Notes under the pieces: generated by a model
What the model was told of the DNA's origin: nothing
What the model saw: the letters and a program-made list of their open reading frames with translations, nothing else
Databases searched by the model: none
Translations under genes and position numbers: made by a program
NCBI RefSeq assembly: GCF_036884845.1
Contig: NZ_CP145732.1
Span: forward strand, 6,232,501 to 6,296,500
From: Pseudomonas sp. MAG733B
GTDB taxonomy: Bacteria > Pseudomonadota > Gammaproteobacteria > Pseudomonadales > Pseudomonadaceae
Reading direction: 5' to 3'
DNA: 64,000 nucleotides
Part shown: positions 10,624 through 20,016 of the stretch, piece after piece
How positions within the stretch are numbered: the stretch's first letter is position 1
Layout of the letters: every line of letters starts with the position of its first letter

Positions 10624-10653
10624 TTCACGGCTGTCAAATAGTGGCACTATACT
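10624..10653 (+). promoter_or_regulatory. Candidate sigma-70 promoter of the pentapeptide gene
   Basis: TTCACG and TATACT are separated by 18 bases, 30 bases before the ATG at 10683. The -10 is strong and the -35 weak. Confidence 0.45.
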
Positions 10654-10682
10654 GGCGTCATAAAACCATCAGGTGATGCGAC

Positions 10683-11027
10683 ATGAGCCAGCCGAAACTT
10701 CTCGACACCCCGCTTTACGCCTTGCTGCACAAAGACGACATCACAGGTTTTAACAACGAACGCCCCAAGGATGGGCCTGTCGACATGGTCGGTGGTGACT
10801 TCCGGGGTCTGGATCTGCGTGAGTTGAACGCCGACGGCGTCGATTTCACAGATGCTTATTTCCGCTCGGCAGATTTGCGCGGCATCGACTTCCGCAAAGC
10901 ATCGCTTGAAGGCGCGAGTTTGGCTCATGCGCAGATTTCCGGCGCTTACTTTCCGGTAGAGCTGAGTGCAGACGAGATTCTGATGTCGATGAACTTCGGC
11001 ACCCGACTGCGGTACCGCACCCGCTGA
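10683..11027 (+). CDS. Pentapeptide repeat-containing protein
   Basis: A 114-residue protein whose middle holds about seven consecutive A(D/N)LXX-type units (DFRGL DLREL NADGV DFTDA YFRSA DLRGI DFRKA SLEGA in succession, about residues 39-85). These are expected to form a short right-handed beta-helix. It has no signal peptide or membrane segment. Proteins this short are common in pseudomonads and have no assigned role. The Qnr-type gyrase protectors are about twice as long, so that function should not be assumed. Confidence 0.88.
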   Translation: MSQPKLLDTPLYALLHKDDITGFNNERPKDGPVDMVGGDFRGLDLRELNADGVDFTDAYFRSADLRGIDFRKASLEGASLAHAQISGAYFPVELSADEILMSMNFGTRLRYRTR

Positions 11028-11270
11028 CCGTAAACGCAATCTGACAAGTCCGGCGCCCCCGCTTCGCACTGGACTTCGGGCAGACTTGCCCTGAATCCCG
11101 ACATCTTCAGCATCTATCCCGCTCACTTAGCAGATTTTCCTGCATCCGCGAGCGCCTGCCTCTTAGAAGCATTTGCGTCGAAAACGACCAAACAATCACG
11201 CTTTTCCTACTGATGGCTACACTCCTCAGAAGCTTGCCCACGCACCATTCGGCCATCGCAAGGAGGCTTG

Positions 11271-11543
11271 ATGAATGATGAACTGCAACACCTGAAAAAT
11301 CTTGGCAAGACGTCGGCGCAATGGCTGCATGCCGTGGGCATCCACAGCGCCTCGGACTTGCGTCGCCTGGGGGCGGTGGACGCTTATCGGGCCGTGCGCA
11401 CCCGCGGGTTTCGAGCGTCCAAGGTGTTGTTGTATGCAATCGAAGGCGCCCTGATGGATGTGCACTGGAACGACATTCCTGCCGAACGCAAAGAAGCCCT
11501 GAATAAACAGCTGGAAGCCATCTCGTCGCGCCACAAGAATTGA
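11271..11543 (+). CDS. TfoX/Sxy family C-terminal-domain protein
   Basis: A 90-residue protein matching only the C-terminal TfoX domain: LKNLGKTSAQWLHAVGI, then DLRRLGAVDAYRAVR, and GALMDVHWNDIP. This domain resembles helix-hairpin-helix folds. Full TfoX/Sxy, a competence co-regulator, also has an N-terminal domain that is missing here, so a competence role is not supported. The perfect AGGAGG (11261-11266) lies 4 bases before the ATG at 11271; the in-frame TTG at 11268 would be too close to it. Confidence 0.85.
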   Translation: MNDELQHLKNLGKTSAQWLHAVGIHSASDLRRLGAVDAYRAVRTRGFRASKVLLYAIEGALMDVHWNDIPAERKEALNKQLEAISSRHKN

Positions 11544-11653
11544 ACCAGTGCCCCTTTCATCCTGGCGCACTAAAAACGACAGACCAATATTCAACGATTA
11601 CAATGACTTATCGATAGAGCACGACACAAATCAGGTAAACGGAAAATCAGCTG

Positions 11654-11685
11654 TTGACTTGGTAATGAGAATCGCTATGATTATC
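11654..11685 (+). promoter_or_regulatory. PrrF promoter with overlapping Fur box
   Basis: TTGACT (11654-11659) and TATGAT (11676-11681) are 16 bases apart. The whole spacer and -10 are covered by an A/T palindromic stretch (GTAATGAGAATC then GATTATC, 11662-11685) that contains two overlapping near matches to the 19-bp Fur consensus, about 13 of 19 each by eye. Bound Fur-Fe would block the promoter, so the RNA should be made only when iron is scarce. Confidence 0.75.
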
Positions 11686-11687
11686 AC

Positions 11688-11801
11688 AACTGGTCGCGAG
11701 ACTGGTCGATATTCTGAAAAGCCCTTGGTTCGGACTCTCAGATTATCTCCTCATCAGGCTAATCACGGTTATTTGACCCGGCTCTTGCCGGGTCTTTTTT
11801 T
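11688..11801 (+). ncRNA. prrF: PrrF-type iron-responsive small RNA
   Basis: A small RNA of about 114 nt. Its start (AACTGGTCGCGAGA), the central CTCCTCATCAGGCTAATCAC and the terminator (GACCCGGC / GCCGGGTC with seven T) match PrrF1/PrrF2 of Pseudomonas aeruginosa as I remember them. PrrF is made under low iron and, with Hfq, silences mRNAs of iron-rich non-essential proteins. The predicted start is 7 bases after the -10. It ends 12 bases before the convergent stop of the heme-binding protein gene. Only one copy is present here, whereas P. aeruginosa has a tandem pair. Confidence 0.9.
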
Positions 11802-11813
11802 GCCTGTGGAAAA

Positions 11814-12686
11814 CTACTGGCTTACGTCAGCGGGAAAGAACCCGTCTGACAGTTTCTTCAGGCTTTCCGGCAATCGTGGCCCCAACCCGCCTACCAGCAA
11901 AGTGGGATCAAGTTCGATGACCCGGCCATCCCTGGCTGCGCGGGTAGAGGCCAGAATCGGATTTTCCTTGAACAACGCTGCCCGCGCCGCGTCACCGCTA
12001 AGCGCTCTGTCGGCAAACACCAGCACATCGGGATCCAGACTCACCAGCGACTCGTTGGAAAAGGGCTTGTACCCGGTGTGGGTTGCCAGATTGTGGCCGC
12101 CGGCCCGTTGCAGCAACCAATCGGCGGCGGTGTCCTTGCCGGCGATCAACGGCTTGCCGCCAGCGTGTCCGAGCAACAACAGTACACCCGGAGAAGGTTG
12201 CTTCAGTTGCGCTTGGGTAACCCGGATCTTCTGCTGCTCCAGCGCCTGTTGATAAGTAGTCAGCAATTGAGTTGCCCGTTCTTCGGCGCCGAGCAACCGG
12301 CCCAAATGCTGCAGATTGGTATGCAGCGTCGGCAGGTCCGGCTGGGCCGAGAACAGTTCGACCTGCACGCCTGCGCTACGAATCTGCGAAAGCACCGGTG
12401 GCGGCCCCATTTCTTCGGTTCCGACCAGAATCTGCGGGCGCAAACTCAACACACCTTCCGCCGAAAGCTGCCGTTGATACCCGACACTGGGTAAAGCCTT
12501 GAGGGATTCCGGGTGTTGACTGGTGGTATCGACGCCCACCAGTTTCGACTCACCGCCCAAGGCGCTGACCCACTCCGAAAGCGCGCCACCGGCACTGACC
12601 CAGCGCTGCGGCAAGTCTGCCGCGGCGGCGTGATGACTGGCGAGAAGTCCGACACAAAGCACGGCGACACGGGTACTCAGGCGCAT
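11814..12686 (-). CDS. Heme/hemin ABC transporter substrate-binding protein, orphan
   Basis: A 290-residue periplasmic binding protein with a signal peptide ending near HAAAA (about residue 22). The two lobes of the class III (metal/siderophore/heme) fold are visible: RWVSAGGALSEWVSALGGESKLVGVDTTSQ at the start of lobe 1 in shorter runs, LLLLGHAGGKPLIAGKDTAADWLL in the middle, and VSLDPDVLVFADRAL in lobe 2. It resembles HmuT/PhuT. No permease, ATPase or receptor gene is adjacent. A candidate Fur box lies upstream and PrrF is encoded just beyond its 3' end, so an iron-related role is likely; the ligand is inferred. Confidence 0.82.
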   Translation of the reverse strand: MRLSTRVAVLCVGLLASHHAAAADLPQRWVSAGGALSEWVSALGGESKLVGVDTTSQHPESLKALPSVGYQRQLSAEGVLSLRPQILVGTEEMGPPPVLSQIRSAGVQVELFSAQPDLPTLHTNLQHLGRLLGAEERATQLLTTYQQALEQQKIRVTQAQLKQPSPGVLLLLGHAGGKPLIAGKDTAADWLLQRAGGHNLATHTGYKPFSNESLVSLDPDVLVFADRALSGDAARAALFKENPILASTRAARDGRVIELDPTLLVGGLGPRLPESLKKLSDGFFPADVSQ

Positions 12687-12781
12687 AAACAGCTTCCTTT
12701 GAGGGTTTCCCGGGCATCAGGTGGGCAGGCCAAGTATCCTGTGCACCTGGCACCCGCACCCATAGGGCAAGTCAGCCATTT

Positions 12782-12800
12782 GATAATCGCTTGCATTTTC
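12782..12800. promoter_or_regulatory. Candidate Fur box between heme-binding and Rieske genes
   Basis: GATAATCGCTTGCATTTTC matches the 19-bp Fur consensus at about 12 positions. It lies between the divergent starts at 12686 and 12851 and could serve either gene. The match is imperfect. Confidence 0.4.
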
Positions 12801-12850
12801 ACGTCAAGCTCGGACATACCCGGTCACAACTGCGCGACCTGAGGATAGGC

Positions 12851-13168
12851 ATGAAATTTCTGTGTACTGGCATTGAGCTGGCCGACGCCAGCAGCCGTGG
12901 ATTCGAACTCGACGGGCAGAAGCTGTTCGCCGTGCGTCGCGCCGGCCAGGTTTATGTCTATATCAATCGCTGCCCGCACCGCGGTGTCGGGCTCGAGTGG
13001 ACCCCTGACCAGTTTCTAGATCCGAGCAACAGCCTGATCCAGTGCGCTACCCACGGCGCTCTGTTTTTGATCGAGGACGGCGAATGCGTGTCCGGCCCCT
13101 GCGCGGGACAATCGCTGACCCGCGTCGATTGCCGCGAAGACGCACAAGGAATCTGGGTCAGCCTTTAA
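12851..13168 (+). CDS. Rieske [2Fe-2S] protein
   Basis: A 105-residue soluble Rieske ferredoxin-like protein. The two cluster-binding boxes are CPHRGVGL (about residues 41-48) and CATHGALF (about 64-71), giving the two Cys and two His ligands. It has no signal peptide or membrane anchor, and no oxygenase subunit is nearby, so it may be a free electron carrier of unknown partner. The ATG at 12851 is chosen over an upstream in-frame start at 12791, because the added 20 residues cover the promoter region and the candidate Fur box. Confidence 0.87.
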   Translation: MKFLCTGIELADASSRGFELDGQKLFAVRRAGQVYVYINRCPHRGVGLEWTPDQFLDPSNSLIQCATHGALFLIEDGECVSGPCAGQSLTRVDCREDAQGIWVSL

Positions 13169-13878
13169 CCGCCGAGCAACACTTCCAAGCGTCGATCCAC
13201 CACCATTTCTTCATGGGTCAGGCGCACGCCATAGGCCAGCACCTCAACCCCACACGCCACCGCCTCACGCAGGGCCAGCGCGTAGACCGGATCAATTTCT
13301 TCGGCAGGACGCACAGCGTCGACCCCGGTGAGGTTCACGCAGTACAACTGCACCGCACGAATCCCGTCCCGCGCCAGATGCGCCAACTCCCGCAAGTGCT
13401 TGGCGCCGCGCTGGGTCACCGCATCGGGAAACGCTGCCACCGCGATGCCGTCAAACCCCAGCGTGACACTTTTGACTTCCACATAGGCTGGGCCGTCGGG
13501 GTATTCGAGACGAAAATCGATCCGGCTCTTTTCCTGACCGTAGGCCACTTCGCGCTTGAGTTGGGTAAAGCCGTTCAGTTCGGTGATCACCCCGGCCTGC
13601 AGCGCTTCCTCGATCAAAGCGTTGGCCCGACCGGTGTTCACGCAAAAGTGACGGCCGTGCGGCGTCTCGCCGATTTCCCAGGTGCCGGGCAACTTGCGCT
13701 TGGGGTCGTTGGAGCGGCTGAACCAGACCTGGCCTCCTTCGACCTGACAATTGAGCATCGATCCGGTGTTGGGACAGTGAATGGTCAGCAACTCACCGGT
13801 AACGGTTTCGATATCGGCGAGAAAACGCTTATAACGGCGGATCAGCCGACCTTCTTCGAGGGGAGGATGAAAGCGCAT
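13165..13878 (-). CDS. sfsA: DNA/RNA nuclease SfsA (sugar fermentation stimulation protein)
   Basis: A 237-residue member of the SfsA family. An N-terminal OB-like region ([23 protein letters not shown]) is followed by a PD-(D/E)XK-type nuclease core ([23 protein letters not shown] split across its active-site Asp and Glu-x-Lys). The gene was named for effects on maltose use in E. coli; its cellular role in pseudomonads is unclear. Its start overlaps the aminotransferase stop by one base, so the pair is coupled. Its stop shares a TTAA with the converging Rieske gene. Confidence 0.92.
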   Translation of the reverse strand: MRFHPPLEEGRLIRRYKRFLADIETVTGELLTIHCPNTGSMLNCQVEGGQVWFSRSNDPKRKLPGTWEIGETPHGRHFCVNTGRANALIEEALQAGVITELNGFTQLKREVAYGQEKSRIDFRLEYPDGPAYVEVKSVTLGFDGIAVAAFPDAVTQRGAKHLRELAHLARDGIRAVQLYCVNLTGVDAVRPAEEIDPVYALALREAVACGVEVLAYGVRLTHEEMVVDRRLEVLLGG

Positions 13879-15050
13879 CAGCCTTGCCAGCTCCGCAGAC
13901 CACGCGCGATACGCTCCACCGCTTCCTGCAAGCGTTCGAGGTTCTGCGTGTAGGCAAAACGCACGTGGTGCCCGGCTTGATAACGTCCGAAGTCCAGTCC
14001 CGGCGTGAACGCCACGTGCTCGGTTTCGAGGAAGTGCCGGCAAAACGCGAAGGCATCGCCGCCAAACTTGCTGATATCGGCGTACAGGTAGAACGCGCCC
14101 TCGGGTTCGACGGCGATCCCGAAGCCCAATTCGCGCAGGGCTGGCAACAGAAAATCCCGACGACGACCGAACTCGGCGCGACGTTCTTCGAGAATGCTGA
14201 TGGTTGCGGGTTCAAAGCAGGCCAGGGCAGCGTGCTGAGCCATGCTCGGGGCGCTTATGTAGAGATTCTGCGCGAGTTTCTCCAGTTCACCGACTGCCGC
14301 TTCCGGCGCCACCAGCCAGCCGAGTCGCCAACCGGTCATGCCGAAATACTTGGAAAAACTATTCAGCACAAAGGCGCTGTCATCGACTTCCAGCACGCTG
14401 GCCGCATCGGTGCCGTAGGTCAGGCCGTGATAGATCTCGTCCACCACCAGATGACCGTGGCGTTCCTTGATCGCACGGGACAGCCCGGCCAACTCATCCC
14501 GGGTCAGGATCGTCCCCGTCGGATTGGCCGGCGACGCGACCAACGCACCCACGCTATCGTGGTCCCAATACCGCTCGACCAGATCCGGCGTCAGTTGATA
14601 ACGCACATCCGGACCAACAGGAACAAGCTGCGCAGCGCCTTCCACCAAGCGCAGGAAATGCCGGTTGCACGGGTAACCTGGATCCGCCAGCAGCCAGTGC
14701 TTGCCCGGATCCACCAGCAAGGCGCTGGCCAGCAGCAGCGCGCCGGAACCGCCCGGCGTGATGAGGATGCGTCGCGGGTCAATGTTCAACCCATAACGCT
14801 GCTGATAAAAGCCCGAAATGGCCTCACGCAGCTCGGGAATCCCACGCGCGGCGGTGTAGCGCGTCTTCCCCGCCGTCAATGCCGCCTGACCGGCACGGAT
14901 GATCGGTTCGGCGGTAGTGAAGTCCGGCTCGCCGATTTCCAGGTGAATCACATCGTGACCGGCGGCCTGTAATTCATTGGCCCGCGCCAGCAACGCCATG
15001 ACATGAAAAGGTTCGATCGCGCGACTGCGGGCACTGTAGGACTGAGCCAT
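13878..15050 (-). CDS. Pyridoxal-phosphate-dependent aminotransferase (class I/II)
   Basis: A 390-residue fold-type I aminotransferase. [15 protein letters not shown] and the glycine-rich GGSGALLL region form the cofactor site. The PLP lysine sits in [15 protein letters not shown] (about Lys235), and a substrate-carboxylate Arg is in HHVRFAYTQ near the C-terminus. The subfamily is common beside sfsA and dksA in pseudomonads; the amino-acid substrate cannot be told from sequence alone. It is the first gene of a two-gene unit with sfsA. Confidence 0.88.
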   Translation of the reverse strand: MAQSYSARSRAIEPFHVMALLARANELQAAGHDVIHLEIGEPDFTTAEPIIRAGQAALTAGKTRYTAARGIPELREAISGFYQQRYGLNIDPRRILITPGGSGALLLASALLVDPGKHWLLADPGYPCNRHFLRLVEGAAQLVPVGPDVRYQLTPDLVERYWDHDSVGALVASPANPTGTILTRDELAGLSRAIKERHGHLVVDEIYHGLTYGTDAASVLEVDDSAFVLNSFSKYFGMTGWRLGWLVAPEAAVGELEKLAQNLYISAPSMAQHAALACFEPATISILEERRAEFGRRRDFLLPALRELGFGIAVEPEGAFYLYADISKFGGDAFAFCRHFLETEHVAFTPGLDFGRYQAGHHVRFAYTQNLERLQEAVERIARGLRSWQG

Positions 15051-15384
15051 TGGCCTTCCTTCAACGGGGAAAAGAACCGATTCTACCCAAGCGCAGGAAC
15101 GAGCGAGAACCTAAAGCGGTCAGAGGCCATAAGACCCCGGTCACAAACGACTCAAGCGAGTGCCCAAGGTTTGACTAAAATCATTAATTGAGCAGGTCTC
15201 CACCCCCACCAGACAGCGCTTTGCCACCATCTGCGAGCGCCTCAGGCCGCAACCTCGACATCCGGGAGTAGCGCGCTCTGATTTGATCTGGTAAGTTCGC
15301 CCGCTTGCAGCCGCAGGGCCGGCAGGTGTCGGTGATGGAGCAATCCTGCGCAGATGGATTACAAGAGTAGAGGCGGTCTATTTC
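15051..15384 (+). promoter_or_regulatory. Gene-free upstream region of dksA
   Basis: 334 bases between the divergent aminotransferase and dksA starts. A TTTGAC-like -35 (about 15171) followed by an A/T-rich stretch is the best promoter candidate and would leave a GC-rich leader of about 190 nt. The open frame on the opposite strand here continues antisense through dksA and looks spurious. I see no known riboswitch. Confidence 0.35.
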
Positions 15385-15828
15385 ATGTCCACCCAAGCAA
15401 AGCAACAGGCAACCCCGTCGATCAGCGGCTTCGAACCCTACAAAGAAGTGAAGGGCGAGGAGTACATGGGCAAGCCCATGCGCGCGCACTTCACCAAGGT
15501 CCTGAACAAGTGGAAACAGGACTTGATGCAGGAAGTCGACCGTACGGTTGATCACATGAAGGACGAAGCAGCCAACTTCCCGGACCCGGCCGACCGTGCC
15601 AGCCAGGAAGAAGAGTTCGCCCTCGAACTGCGAGCCCGCGATCGTGAGCGCAAGTTGATCAAAAAGATCGACAAGACGCTGCAATTGATCGAAGACGAAG
15701 AATATGGCTGGTGCGAGTCCTGCGGCGTCGAAATCGGCGTCAAGCGTCTGGAAGCCCGCCCTACCGCCGACATGTGCGTTGACTGCAAGACCCTGGCGGA
15801 AATCAAGGAAAAGCAAGTCGGCAAATAA
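15385..15828 (+). CDS. dksA: RNA polymerase-binding transcription factor DksA
   Basis: A 147-residue protein that enters the RNA polymerase secondary channel and, with ppGpp, tunes rRNA, tRNA and amino-acid promoters. The coiled-coil tip carries the acidic motif DPADRAS (about residues 70-76). The C-terminal zinc finger has four cysteines (CESC about 113-116 and CVDC about 134-137). This is the zinc-containing form; pseudomonads also encode a cysteine-poor paralogue elsewhere. A strong terminator follows, so it is monocistronic, though gluQRS often follows it. Confidence 0.96.
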   Translation: MSTQAKQQATPSISGFEPYKEVKGEEYMGKPMRAHFTKVLNKWKQDLMQEVDRTVDHMKDEAANFPDPADRASQEEEFALELRARDRERKLIKKIDKTLQLIEDEEYGWCESCGVEIGVKRLEARPTADMCVDCKTLAEIKEKQVGK

Positions 15829-15846
15829 TTGCGACTTGAACGAAGA

Positions 15847-15876
15847 ACGGAGCGTGCGAACGCTCCGTTTTTGTTT
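15847..15876 (+). terminator. Intrinsic terminator after dksA
   Basis: An eight-base stem (ACGGAGCG / CGCTCCGT) with a six-base loop and a T-rich tail, 18 bases after the dksA stop. Confidence 0.85.
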
Positions 15877-15905
15877 CTGATGTTTTTTTGGCTTTAAATG
15901 TATTC

Positions 15906-16802
15906 ATGACCGCCATCACCTCCCCCACCTACATCGGGCGCTTCGCCCCTACGCCCAGTGGCCATTTGCATTTCGGCTCGCTGGTCGCCGCATTGGCTTC
16001 GTACCTCGACGCGCGCTCGGTGGGCGGCCGCTGGCTGATGCGCATGGAAGACCTTGACCCGCCCCGCGAAGAACCCGGCGCCCAAGCCGCGATCCTCAAG
16101 GCGCTGGAAAGCTATGGTTTCGAGTGGGATGGCGAAATGGTTCGCCAGAGTGACCGCCACGATGCCTACGCCGAAGTGCTCAATCGCCTGTTCAATCACG
16201 GCCTGGCCTACGCGTGCACGTGCTCGCGCAAACAACTGGAGCCGTATCACGGCATTTATCCGGGACTCTGCCGCAATGCCGGGCACAGCACCGAAGACGC
16301 CGCCATCCGCGTGCGTGTCCCCGAACTGGACTACCACTTCATCGACCGGGTGCAGGGCAAATTCCATCAACACCTGGGCCGGGATGTCGGTGATTTCGTG
16401 ATTCGCCGCCGCGACGGGCTCTACGCCTATCAACTGGCGGTGGTGCTGGACGATGCCTGGCAAGGCATCACCGACATCGTGCGCGGCGCCGACCTTCTCG
16501 ACTCCACGCCACGCCAGCTCTACTTGCAGGAGCTGCTTGGCCTGCGGCAACCGCGTTACCTGCACATCCCGCTGATTACCCAGCCCGATGGCAACAAACT
16601 CGGCAAGTCCTACCGTTCGCCACCGCTGACCGAAGATCAGGCCACGCCTTTGCTACTACGGGCCTTGCGTGCGCTGGGACAAAATCCCGGCGCCGAACTG
16701 GCTTACGCCACGCCACGGGAAGTGCTGGATTGGGGGATCGCTCACTGGGACGCCCTGCTGATCCCGCGCACACTCAGCCTGCCCGAGGCGCAGCTACAGT
16801 GA
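15906..16802 (+). CDS. gluQ: Glutamyl-Q tRNA(Asp) synthetase
   Basis: A 298-residue truncated GluRS-like enzyme that charges glutamate onto the queuosine of tRNA(Asp). The catalytic domain shows the HIGH-type motif (PTPSGHLHFGS), a zinc-binding stretch (CTCSRKQL with CRNAGH) and a KMSKS-like GNKLGKS. The anticodon-binding domain of full GluRS is absent, as expected. The start is the ATG at 15906; the TTG at 15888 would begin inside the terminator tail. The dksA-gluQ order is conserved in many gamma-proteobacteria. Confidence 0.94.
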   Translation: MTAITSPTYIGRFAPTPSGHLHFGSLVAALASYLDARSVGGRWLMRMEDLDPPREEPGAQAAILKALESYGFEWDGEMVRQSDRHDAYAEVLNRLFNHGLAYACTCSRKQLEPYHGIYPGLCRNAGHSTEDAAIRVRVPELDYHFIDRVQGKFHQHLGRDVGDFVIRRRDGLYAYQLAVVLDDAWQGITDIVRGADLLDSTPRQLYLQELLGLRQPRYLHIPLITQPDGNKLGKSYRSPPLTEDQATPLLLRALRALGQNPGAELAYATPREVLDWGIAHWDALLIPRTLSLPEAQLQ

Positions 16803-16879
16803 TCGTGCTTGCAGTGGCGCGCCCATCCGTTACCATCGCCGCACGTTTTCGGGCACCCGCATAAAAAAGAGAGGCCGGG

Positions 16880-17056
16880 ATGTACATCTATCGCTTGGTC
16901 CTGCTCCTGGTAGTGGGGATTTATCTGTTTTCCCCGGCCATCATGGATTGGTGGATCGACGCCACTGGCGCCTGGTATCGCCCGTATCTGCTCTGGCTGA
17001 TCCTGATCGTCGTGACCTTCATCCTGCAGAGCCAAAAAGATGCCGATGAGCTTTAG
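16880..17056 (+). CDS. cbrX: Small membrane protein CbrX, coupled to cbrA
   Basis: A 58-codon gene starting MYIYRLVLLLVVGIYLF and ending in QSQKDADEL. It is almost entirely two hydrophobic helices (about residues 4-20 and 35-50) around a short WWIDATGAWYRP loop. A GAGGCCGGG ribosome site precedes it. Its last 17 bases overlap the cbrA start in another frame, so cbrA translation is probably coupled to it. A short orf of this size called cbrX is described upstream of cbrA in Pseudomonas; its own function is unknown. It could be overlooked because of its length. Confidence 0.87.
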   Translation: MYIYRLVLLLVVGIYLFSPAIMDWWIDATGAWYRPYLLWLILIVVTFILQSQKDADEL

Positions 17057-19994
17057 CCTGACCCAGATGATCCTGATCAGCGCCGCGTACCTGGCGGTGC
17101 TGTTCGGTGTGGCCTGGATCAGTGAACGGGGCATGATCCCGCGGGCGATCATTCGCCACCCGCTCACCTACACCCTGTCGCTGGGCGTCTATGCCAGTGC
17201 CTGGGCGTTTTATGGCACCGTGGGCCTGGCGTATCAGTACGGTTATGGCTTCCTGTCCAGCTATCTCGGTGTGTCCGGCGCATTCCTGCTCGCGCCCGTG
17301 TTGCTGTATCCGATCCTGAAGATCACCCGCACTTATCAGCTGTCGTCCCTCGCCGACCTGTTCGCGTTTCGCTTCCGCAGCACCTGGGCCGGTGCGCTCA
17401 CGACGATTTTCATGCTGATCGGTGTGTTGCCGCTTCTGGCACTGCAGATTCAGGCGGTGGCCGACTCCATCGGCATCCTCACCCGCGAGCCGGTGCAGCA
17501 TCGCGTAGCCCTGAGTTTCTGCGCCCTGATTACGCTGTTCACCATTTTCTTCGGCTCCCGGCACATCGCTACCCGCGAGAAGCATGAAGGATTGGTGTTC
17601 GCGATTGCCTTCGAGTCGGTCATCAAGTTGATTGCCCTCGGCGGCGTCGGCCTCTACGCGCTGTACGGCGTGTTCGACGGCCCGCAACAACTGGAACTGT
17701 GGCTGCTGCAAAACCAGACCGCCCTCGCCGCCCTGCACACGCCATTGCAGGAAGGCCCGTGGCGTACGCTGCTGCTGGTGTTCTTCGCCTCGGCGATCGT
17801 GATGCCGCACATGTACCACATGACCTTCACCGAAAACCTCAACCCGCGCTCGCTGGTCAGCGCGAGCTGGGGTCTGCCGCTGTTCCTGTTGCTGATGAGT
17901 TTGGCAGTGCCGCTGATTCTCTGGGCCGGGCTGAAACTCGGCGCCACGACCAACCCGGAATATTTCACGCTGGGCATCGGCATCGCCGCCAACAGCAAGG
18001 CTTTGGCGCTGCTGGCGTATGTCGGCGGATTGTCCGCTGCCAGTGGCCTGATCATCGTCACCACCCTCGCTCTGTCGGGGATGGCGCTCAACCATTTGGT
18101 GTTACCGCTGTATCAGCCTCCGGCGGAAGGCAACATCTATCGCTGGTTGAAATGGACACGCCGGGCGCTGATCGTCGCGATCATTATGGCCGGTTACGGT
18201 TTCTACCTATTGCTAGGCGCCGAGCAGGACCTGGCCAACCTCGGCATTGTCGCGTTTGTGGCCACGCTGCAATTCCTGCCGGGCGTGCTGTCGGTTCTGT
18301 ACTGGCCGACCGCCAACCGCCGCGGCTTCATCGCCGGTTTGCTGGCGGGGATTCTGGTGTGGCTGGTGACCATGCTGCTGCCGCTGGTCGGCAATCTGCA
18401 AGGCTTCTACATTCCGCTGTTGAACATGATCTACGTGCTGGACGACACCAGTTGGCACATGGCCGCGATCGCCTCGCTGGCCGCCAACGTACTGATGTTC
18501 ACCCTGATCTCGCTGTTCACCAACGCCAGCACCGAAGAGGCCAGCGCCGCCGAAGCCTGCGCCGTGGACAACGTGCGTCGCCCGCAACGCCGCGAACTGC
18601 ATGCCGCCTCGCCGCAGGAATTCGCCACACAACTGGCCAAACCGTTGGGGGCAAAAGCAGCGCAGAAGGAAGTCGAACAAGCCCTGCGCGACCTTTACCT
18701 GCCTTTCGACGAGCGCCGACCGTATGCCTTACGCCGCTTGCGTGATCGCATCGAAGCCAACCTCTCTGGCCTGATGGGCCCGAGCGTGGCCCAGGACATG
18801 GTCGAGACATTCCTGCCGTATAAGGCCGGCGGCGAAAACTATGTCACCGAAGACATCCACTTCATCGAAAGCCGTCTCGAGGACTATCACTCGCGCCTGA
18901 CCGGCCTGGCTGCTGAACTCGATGCACTGCGCCGCTATCACCGCCAGACCCTGCAAGAGTTGCCGATGGGCGTTTGCTCACTGGCCAAGGATCAGGAAAT
19001 CCTCATGTGGAACAAAGCCATGGAGGAGCTGACCGGGATCGCCGCGCAGCGTGTGGTCGGTTCGCGCCTGAGCACCATCGCCGATCCGTGGAAAGAACTG
19101 CTGCAAGGCTTCATCAACGTTCCGGACGAACACTTGCACAAGCAGCACCTGGCCCTCGACGGCCAGACCCGCTGGCTGAACCTGCACAAGGCGGCCATCG
19201 ACGAACCGCTCGCGCCGGGCAACAGCGGCCTGGTACTGCTGGTAGAAGACCTGACCGAAACGCAGATGCTCGAAGACAAACTGGTGCACTCCGAGCGTCT
19301 GGCCAGCATTGGTCGACTGGCTGCCGGCGTGGCCCATGAAATCGGTAACCCGATCACCGGCATCGCCTGTCTCGCGCAGAACCTGCGCGAAGAGCGCGAG
19401 GAGGACGGCGAGCTCAAGGAAATCAGCGGACAGATCCTCGAACAGACCAAACGCGTGTCGCGCATCGTGCAATCGCTGATGAGCTTTGCCCATGCCGGCA
19501 GCCACCAGCACAGCGACGAGCCCGTCTGTCTGGCTGAGGTCGCTCAGGACGCCATCGGCCTGCTGGCCCTGAACCGACGCAATTTCGAAGTGCAGTTCTA
19601 CAACCTGTGCGATCCCGAACACTGGGTCGAAGGCGACCCGCAACGGCTCGCCCAAGTCTTGATCAACCTGCTCTCAAACGCCCGCGACGCCTCGCCTCCC
19701 GGCAGCGCGGTGCGGGTCAAGAGCGAAGCCGGCGAACACACGGTCGACCTGATCGTGGAAGACGAAGGCAGCGGTATTCCGAAGAACATCATGGATAGAT
19801 TGTTCGAACCTTTCTTCACCACCAAGGACCCGGGTGAAGGCACCGGTCTGGGCCTTGCACTGGTCTATTCCATCGTTGAAGAGCATTATGGACAAATCAC
19901 CATCGACAGCCCGGCTGATGTTCAGAGCCAACGCGGCACCCGTATCCGGGTGACATTACCGCGTCATGTCGAAGCGACGTCCGCTGTGAACTGA
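17040..19994 (+). CDS. cbrA: Sensor histidine kinase CbrA with sodium/solute-symporter-like domain
   Basis: A 984-residue membrane kinase that, with CbrB, controls carbon and nitrogen source use. The N-terminal half (about residues 5-505) is an SSS-family transporter-like domain with around 13 helices, linked in this family to histidine transport. A linker region and a PAS domain (about 640-740, [20 protein letters not shown] in part) follow. HisKA has the phospho-acceptor His766 in [11 protein letters not shown]. The HATPase shows N ([13 protein letters not shown]), G1 (VEDEGSGIP), F ([10 protein letters not shown]) and G2 ([10 protein letters not shown]) boxes. An in-frame ATG at 17046 is an alternative start. 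It overlaps cbrX, and cbrB follows after 22 bases. Confidence 0.96.
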   Translation: MPMSFSLTQMILISAAYLAVLFGVAWISERGMIPRAIIRHPLTYTLSLGVYASAWAFYGTVGLAYQYGYGFLSSYLGVSGAFLLAPVLLYPILKITRTYQLSSLADLFAFRFRSTWAGALTTIFMLIGVLPLLALQIQAVADSIGILTREPVQHRVALSFCALITLFTIFFGSRHIATREKHEGLVFAIAFESVIKLIALGGVGLYALYGVFDGPQQLELWLLQNQTALAALHTPLQEGPWRTLLLVFFASAIVMPHMYHMTFTENLNPRSLVSASWGLPLFLLLMSLAVPLILWAGLKLGATTNPEYFTLGIGIAANSKALALLAYVGGLSAASGLIIVTTLALSGMALNHLVLPLYQPPAEGNIYRWLKWTRRALIVAIIMAGYGFYLLLGAEQDLANLGIVAFVATLQFLPGVLSVLYWPTANRRGFIAGLLAGILVWLVTMLLPLVGNLQGFYIPLLNMIYVLDDTSWHMAAIASLAANVLMFTLISLFTNASTEEASAAEACAVDNVRRPQRRELHAASPQEFATQLAKPLGAKAAQKEVEQALRDLYLPFDERRPYALRRLRDRIEANLSGLMGPSVAQDMVETFLPYKAGGENYVTEDIHFIESRLEDYHSRLTGLAAELDALRRYHRQTLQELPMGVCSLAKDQEILMWNKAMEELTGIAAQRVVGSRLSTIADPWKELLQGFINVPDEHLHKQHLALDGQTRWLNLHKAAIDEPLAPGNSGLVLLVEDLTETQMLEDKLVHSERLASIGRLAAGVAHEIGNPITGIACLAQNLREEREEDGELKEISGQILEQTKRVSRIVQSLMSFAHAGSHQHSDEPVCLAEVAQDAIGLLALNRRNFEVQFYNLCDPEHWVEGDPQRLAQVLINLLSNARDASPPGSAVRVKSEAGEHTVDLIVEDEGSGIPKNIMDRLFEPFFTTKDPGEGTGLGLALVYSIVEEHYGQITIDSPADVQSQRGTRIRVTLPRHVEATSAVN

Positions 19995-20016
19995 GACCGT
20001 CGAGAGTATCGAATCA

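Noticed and set aside
11271..11543. Competence regulator tfoX
   Set aside because: Only the C-terminal domain is present and no competence genes other than general pilus genes are near.
11548..12252. A 234-codon frame covering the PrrF region and part of the heme-binding gene
   Set aside because: It runs through the Fur box, promoter and terminator of the sRNA and then antisense to a clear gene.
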